From: Megascapheus bottae
Taxonomy: Eukaryota > Chordata > Mammalia > Rodentia > Geomyidae
Length of the DNA: 64,000 bases
Direction of reading: 5' to 3'
Assembly: GCA_024803745.1 (NCBI GenBank)
Contig: JANJXV010000037.1
Coordinates: forward strand, 3,471,001 to 3,535,000
The notes under the pieces are model-generated. The model saw only the letters and a list, made by a program, of their open reading frames with translations. It was not told the DNA's origin and ran no database searches. Positions within the stretch are counted from its first letter, which is position 1, and each line of letters opens with the position of its first letter. The translations under genes were made by a program, and so were the position numbers. Below, one piece after another: positions 59,529 through 64,000 of the stretch.

Positions 59529-60493
59529 ATTGAGAGTTTCAAACTCATTCAATAACATTAACATTATAGTTTGCATCTGTAGTCCCAACTACCTGCGAGA
59601 CATAGGTATGAGGATTGTTATCTGTGACTGGTCACCAGATAAAAAACTTTTTTCAAACTCCTCTTTGAAAAAAGGGAAGTAAAAATGGACTAAATGATAT
59701 GTCTCTGTGCTTGAGTACTTGACTAGCAAGCTTGACAGCAGGAGCAGTAATAGCAGGCCTGAATAAATCCAGGCCTGAATAGAATTATTGAGCTTAGTCC
59801 TTATAGACTGGACAAAAAGTGCATGCAAGCATCCAGAGGCAGGAAGCCATAGGGCATCAATGGAGAAGAAGGAGGATTGGATTTGGCAGGGTCACTGTGT
59901 GTGAGAGGTGCTGAGAACACAGGCTTGAGAAACAAAGGTAGAGGCAAACTCCAGTGTGAGCTGGTGAGAGGTTGGTTGTTGGCATGGAATAGAAAGCTGT
60001 TCACAGGTACTATGACAGCATCATGAAGATGGCTTGCTAGACATAAAATCTTGGAAAGTAAAAAAGAAAACTACTAAATTAGTGTGGTTGACTTATAATA
60101 AGTCCAACCAAGCAGTGGTGAGCTTGCATGAGAACACAAAATCAGCCTCTTTCTGTTAATTCCTTCGGCTGACCATCAATAATCCTGGAGTCTCTCATTT
60201 TCAGGTCCGCCATGTCCAAGTTGACATTTGTTCTTTAACTGATGTATTTCTACAAGCTTTGTGTCTATTTATCATCTATCTATCTATCATTTCTATTTTA
60301 TTATAGATATAGTATTTCTGATACCATGAAATATATGAAATCAGAGAAGACTGTCTTGGGTGGGAAAATTTATTAGCCATCCTATGTCTTTCCGGTTGGC
60401 AACCTTTGGAAATAGACCAGATTGTGCTGGTTCATTGATTTGTCTTTATTCTGTAAGAAATATATGAGGAAATTTGCTGTTTAAAAAGAGACA
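59529..60493. other. Unassigned intronic sequence
   Basis: A small B1-head-like fragment may lie at 59570-59645. A short (TATC)n run is at 60270-60290. No exon is recognised. Confidence 0.35.
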
Positions 60494-60727
60494 AAACTGG
60501 GTACCAGTGATTCATACCTGAAACCCTAGCTATTTAAGGAGGCTGAGAGCTAAGAATCTAAGTTAAAAACCAACCTGGGGCAGGAAAGTCCCCTTATCTC
60601 CAATTAACTACTAAAAAGCTATAAGTAGCTTTTATGGCTCAAATGGTAAAGAGCTAACCCTGAGTACAAAAACTCAGGGACATCTCTCAGGCCCTAAGTT
60701 CAAGCCCAGTACTGCCACATCCCCCCC

Positions 60728-60728
<1 letters not shown>
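60494..60728 (+). mobile_element. B1-ID composite SINE
   Basis: Head 'ccagtgattcatacctgaaa', middle 'caggaaagtccccttatctc', tail 'ccctaagttcaagcccagta'. Confidence 0.87.

Positions 60729-60778
<50 letters not shown>
60729..60778. repeat. (CA)n microsatellite at a SINE tail
   Basis: About 25 CA units follow the SINE after a short C-run. Confidence 0.97.
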
Positions 60779-60779
<1 letters not shown>

Positions 60780-60780
60780 A

Positions 60781-61078
60781 GAAAGTAAAAGAATGTACTA
60801 TGTTATTTCTCATCTCTTTTGTTGTCCCTTGGTTATTCTCATATTGTTACAGTATCTTACCTTGTTATCTGGTACATTGTATATATGTGTATTTGTTTAT
60901 TTGAAATAGGATAGGAAAGGGGGAAAACAAGATGAGGGGAGGAGGAGGGGGATGAGGGGAAGGAAATGGGGACAAAAACATGAGAAGGGGTATCAATGTA
61001 TGTGAAGAAATGCACCTTCTATCTGCTGAATATAATGTAACCCTTCTATTAATTGCAATACAAAATGTAGGGACTCTT
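60781..61078 (+). mobile_element. L1 3' UTR fragment, sense
   Basis: The 3' end ('aaggggtatcaatgtatgtg', 'aaatgcaccttctatctgct') is the reverse complement of the 3' UTR block in the antisense L1 at 51.2 kb, so both come from related L1 subfamilies. A G/A-rich part (60907-60975) is typical of L1 3' UTRs. Only about 300 bases remain. Confidence 0.82.
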
Positions 61079-61639
61079 ACTTAGGGTCCTTAACTTAAAA
61101 AAAAAGAACATACTTAGCAACTCAATTATTAGTCACAGCAATTGCTTATAATTGAATTTGATGTGAAAAGTTTGTGATAAGGAGAAAGACAAACATTGCA
61201 GTGTTTGAAATTCTTGAAATTGAAGGAAAATTTACTCTTATTGCAGGTTCTCCACACTATAGATCAACACCTAAAAAAACTCCCTGGTGTGCCAAGCATT
61301 GCGCTAAAGCATTCTTCTAATCGATGACTACAGTCAGTTTAGCAATTTGTTCCTAACACCCAAATAATGTAGCGATGATGACAAATAAGTCAATAAGTTG
61401 AAAAGGGTACACACCTCTGGGAGCTATGGAGGTCATCATTTCTGGAGGGACCAACTAAGTAACAAATGTAGAATGGTTTGCAGCTGCTCTTCTTGATGAC
61501 CACAATAAATATTTATGGAATATTAGCGTCCTGCCTTCTTGACCATGTTGAATGGAGTAACCTTGTTATTCTCCTGCTTTACTTTTCTGGCACACTGCTG
61601 GACACATTGCCCATTGTTTTGTTGTTGTTGTTGTTACTG
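61079..61639. other. Unassigned intronic sequence
   Basis: A MIR-like trace at 61285-61330 ('gtgccaagcattgcgctaaa'). Nothing else is recognised. Confidence 0.35.
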
Positions 61640-61737
61640 GCTGTCTTTCCTTACAGAGTTCCATGAGAGCAAGGCTTCATCAATTGTTTCTCCTAGAACT
61701 GGTACATAGCAAATGCTTAATGAATGCTTATAGACTA
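61640..61737 (+). mobile_element. L2 3'-end remnant
   Basis: 'ttccatgagagcaaggcttc' and 'gcaaatgcttaatgaatgct' match the L2 3' end. The following tetranucleotide array starts at its terminus. Confidence 0.65.
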
Positions 61738-61998
61738 TTAGGAAGGGAGGAAGGAAAGATAGAAGGAAGGGAAGGAGGGAGGGAGGAAAGGAGGAAGGAC
61801 GGGAGGGAAATGAGGAAGAGAAGGAAGGAAAGAAGGAGGGAAGGAAGGAAGGAATGAAAGAAGAAAGGAAGGAAGAAAAGGAGGGAAGAAAAGGAGGGAT
61901 GGAGGGAAGGAGGGAGGGAGGACAGATGGGAGGGAGGGAGGACAGATGGGAGGGAGGGAGAAATGGAGGAGGAAGGAGAGTGAGGAAAGAAAAAGGGA
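61738..61998. repeat. (GGAA)n/(GGGA)n purine tract with minisatellite part
   Basis: 260 bases of almost pure purine. Within it, 61906-61960 repeats a 25-26-base unit containing 'gacagatgggagggagggag'. The long frames here are artefacts. Confidence 0.93.
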
Positions 61999-62859
61999 AA
62001 GGAATAGTAAAAACAAGCTTGCTCTGCCACAGAAGAGCTAAAGAATTTAGAATAATAGATGTTGCTTGCTATTATTAACCTGGGATAATGTATATGCATA
62101 CATGCACACATATACATAGCTGTTTGTATTATGTGTGTAATTTACCAAGCAGGGAAGAGAAAGGAGATTAAGAAGAGTAATGGGGGGGGAATTCATTATT
62201 CACATGTATGTGAATACATCTAATGAAATTCCTTTCTAAATTCAATTTATACTAATGAAAAAAGGAGCAAATCATAAACCCATCAAAGTCCCACAACAGA
62301 GCCACTAAAAGATGTAATAACACCAAAATGTGCATAACCCAGATGTTAGGGGAACAAAGAGATAAGGTCACAGATAAAGCAATATCAAATCACGATGCAT
62401 CTTTAGCAGTGTGGTTTGTGTTTTAAAACAGTATGCTTATGCACTCCCATGTGCTTTTCAATGAAACCTTGAGTGGGTTCCTTTACAGTCTTGTCAGAAC
62501 TAACACAATTGTCTGCTTGATTGCTAAGGTTAGATGATGCTGAAGAGTTCACTATGAATGTTGTTTCTTTTCTGAAATTCTGCTGAGGCCTGTACCCCTA
62601 CTTTATTGAGGTCCAGTTATCGATGTGCTTGCCATCGATACAAAACTAGTAGCATTAATTCAATTCTTAATTATAGTTCACAGACTTTCCTCAGTGCTAA
62701 TTTTAAAAAAAACACCTTTTTTGTGCTTTGCTTAAAGAAATCTATCCTTAGTTAAAAATCTAGAATGAAAATTTTTCATGTCTGCCAGTTTTCTGTAGCA
62801 TTATTTTCTTTGGCAAGCAACAAATATATTACAAAAGTCTATGGAAACACCTGAAAAGT
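61999..62859. other. Unassigned intronic sequence
   Basis: Nothing is recognised. Confidence 0.4.
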
Positions 62860-62980
62860 GTTGGAAGTGGCACTCTGGCTCAAGTGGTAGAAACTAGCCT
62901 TGAGCTGAACAGCTCAGGGATGGTGCCCAGGCCCTAAGTTCAAGGCCCTTGACTGACCTCCCCCCCCACCAAAAAAAACC
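62860..62980 (+). mobile_element. SINE ID-tail half
   Basis: 5'-truncated element: 'ggctcaagtggtagaaacta', 'gagctgaacagctcagggat' and 'aggccctaagttcaaggccc', then a C-run and A-run. Confidence 0.85.
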
Positions 62981-63096
62981 CTTAATGTTCTGTTCAATTA
63001 AGGAGATAATCAACATTTGTTGCTTCTAGAAAAGGCACATCTATATACAACTCTCATTTTCGAAAAGTAAGAGTAATTCAAAATAGTAGATACCTA

Positions 63097-63287
63097 GCTA
63101 AGTGCTAGTGGCTCAGGCCTCTAGTTCTGGATACAAAGCTGAGAACTAGAAGATTGTGGCTGGAAGCCAGCCTATGCAGAAAAGTCTGAAAGACTTCTCC
63201 TCCTAAATGACCGAAAGCTAGACCGTAGGCAAGTTGGCAAGGTCAAATAGCCATGAAATCCTAAGTTCAAGTCCAAGCACCAGCAAA
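63097..63287 (+). mobile_element. B1-ID composite SINE, diverged
   Basis: Head 'gtgctagtggctcaggcctc', middle 'gcagaaaagtctgaaagact', tail 'cctaagttcaagtccaagca'. Confidence 0.8.
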
Positions 63288-63828
63288 ACTAAAAGTAGAC
63301 ACAGAATTGCATTTTGATATATCACCTTCCAAAGCTGTAAAATTGAATTTCAAATTTATAGTTAAATTATGTTAACATTTAGATAAGGTAAAATATACAT
63401 ATATATTCATGAAGCGATAGCCTTGCACGAAATTTGTATTTCCAGATTGGTAACCTTCTGCGGTTTTGTTTCTGTTGTTTATTTTTTGTTTTTTTGTTGT
63501 TTTCTGCAGCGGGATGTATGCTACTATGTTTGAAAGCCTGACAGGATGGTCTTAATAGGCTTTTCTCCTTCAACTGAATAAGTGAGATCTTAGTGAGGAT
63601 GAGGAGTGAGTTGTCTAGGCTATCAAACATGGCTGCAATCAAAACTCCCATAGCTTTCCAGTCACAGAGGTTTGAGAATGTCTTAAAATGCCTCACCACT
63701 AAGAGAAACCCTAGCTCATTTTGGAGACAGTCACTCTCCTTGCCATCCCTCTGTGTGAAATATGCTCTTCAAGATGGTTGCCATAGTGATGAGACATTGC
63801 TCCCTTAACTGTCAATTGTCCAGTGTGC
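63288..63828. other. Unassigned intronic sequence
   Basis: Contains a pyrimidine run ending in cag at 63507-63509 that resembles a splice acceptor, but no convincing exon follows. Confidence 0.35.
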
Positions 63829-63890
63829 ACTATGTGCTAGGCCTACTATGTACCTGTCCTACTGTGTCCTAGACCTACTATGTGCTAGCC
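63829..63890. repeat. 16-bp tandem repeat, about 3.9 units
   Basis: Units start 'actatgtgctaggcct' at 63829, 63845, 63861 and 63877. The unit resembles the MIR motif 'actatgtgccaggc', so it may be a local expansion in an old MIR. Confidence 0.8.
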
Positions 63891-64000
63891 ATTCTAATAA
63901 TTACTAGTCATAGAGGCAAAAGCATAATGTTACTGCTTTAGCCTTAGCTCTCATTTTCCCAGGGTATTCACTAACATGAGGGAGAAGGCCTCAAAGCAAA

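Noticed and set aside
61728..62117. 129-codon Ser/Pro/Leu-rich frame
   Set aside because: Artefact of the purine (GGAA/GGGA) tract.
63480..63560. Pyrimidine run with cag at 63507-63509 as a possible exon 2 acceptor
   Set aside because: The following frame shows no recognisable coding sequence and no paired donor was found.

Overview
The window is nuclear DNA from a mammal, most likely a rodent. It is AT-rich and CpG-poor, has no long open reading frame, and is dense in interspersed repeats. The commonest repeats are two SINE types. One is a tRNA/ID-type dimer whose left half carries 'tggcctagtgg' and 'ggttcaattcc', the pol III A and B boxes. The other is a composite with a 7SL/B1-like head ('ctcaggaggctgagatctgagg') joined to an ID-like tail ('ggctcaagtggtagagc ... 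gagttcaagcccc'). B1-ID and ID-dimer SINEs are rodent-specific. This mix resembles what is known from geomyoid rodents (kangaroo rats, pocket mice), but I cannot fix the species from sequence alone.

The one well-supported gene signal is a modest CpG-richer block at about 25.26-25.83 kb, reading on the + strand. It has a CCAAT box, a GC box and short upstream ORFs. It ends in an ATG placed exactly against a consensus splice donor (ATG|gtgagt at 25821-25829). I read it as the promoter and first exon of a gene whose long first intron fills at least the remaining 38 kb. A first exon that codes only the initiator Met is known in the proteolipid (PLP/M6) family. The neuronal M6 gene GPM6A is a reasonable but unproven guess, so no symbol is assigned. 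About 5 kb around this exon (24.4-29.3 kb) is free of SINEs and LINEs, unlike the rest of the window.

Layout. 0-24.4 kb: upstream intergenic DNA with SINEs, an old L2 remnant (3.2-4.0 kb), a 5'-truncated antisense L1 of about 2.7 kb carrying several nested SINEs (7.0-9.6 kb), a MaLR-like LTR remnant (12.5 kb), MIRs and many microsatellites. 24.4-29.3 kb: repeat-poor promoter, first exon and proximal intron. 29.3-64 kb: presumed intron 1, with SINEs, two short 5'-truncated antisense L1 insertions (35.5 and 51.2 kb, the second with a perfect 19-bp target-site duplication), a sense L1 3' end (60.8 kb), L2/MIR remnants and simple repeats.

No tRNA, rRNA, CRISPR array, intact transposon or complete protein-coding gene was found. 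I saw no convincing novel biological system. The items most worth checking are the first exon with its competing start codons, the repeat-free zone around it, an unexplained 90-codon open frame at 18.63-18.90 kb, and the regular pairing of microsatellites with SINE tails.
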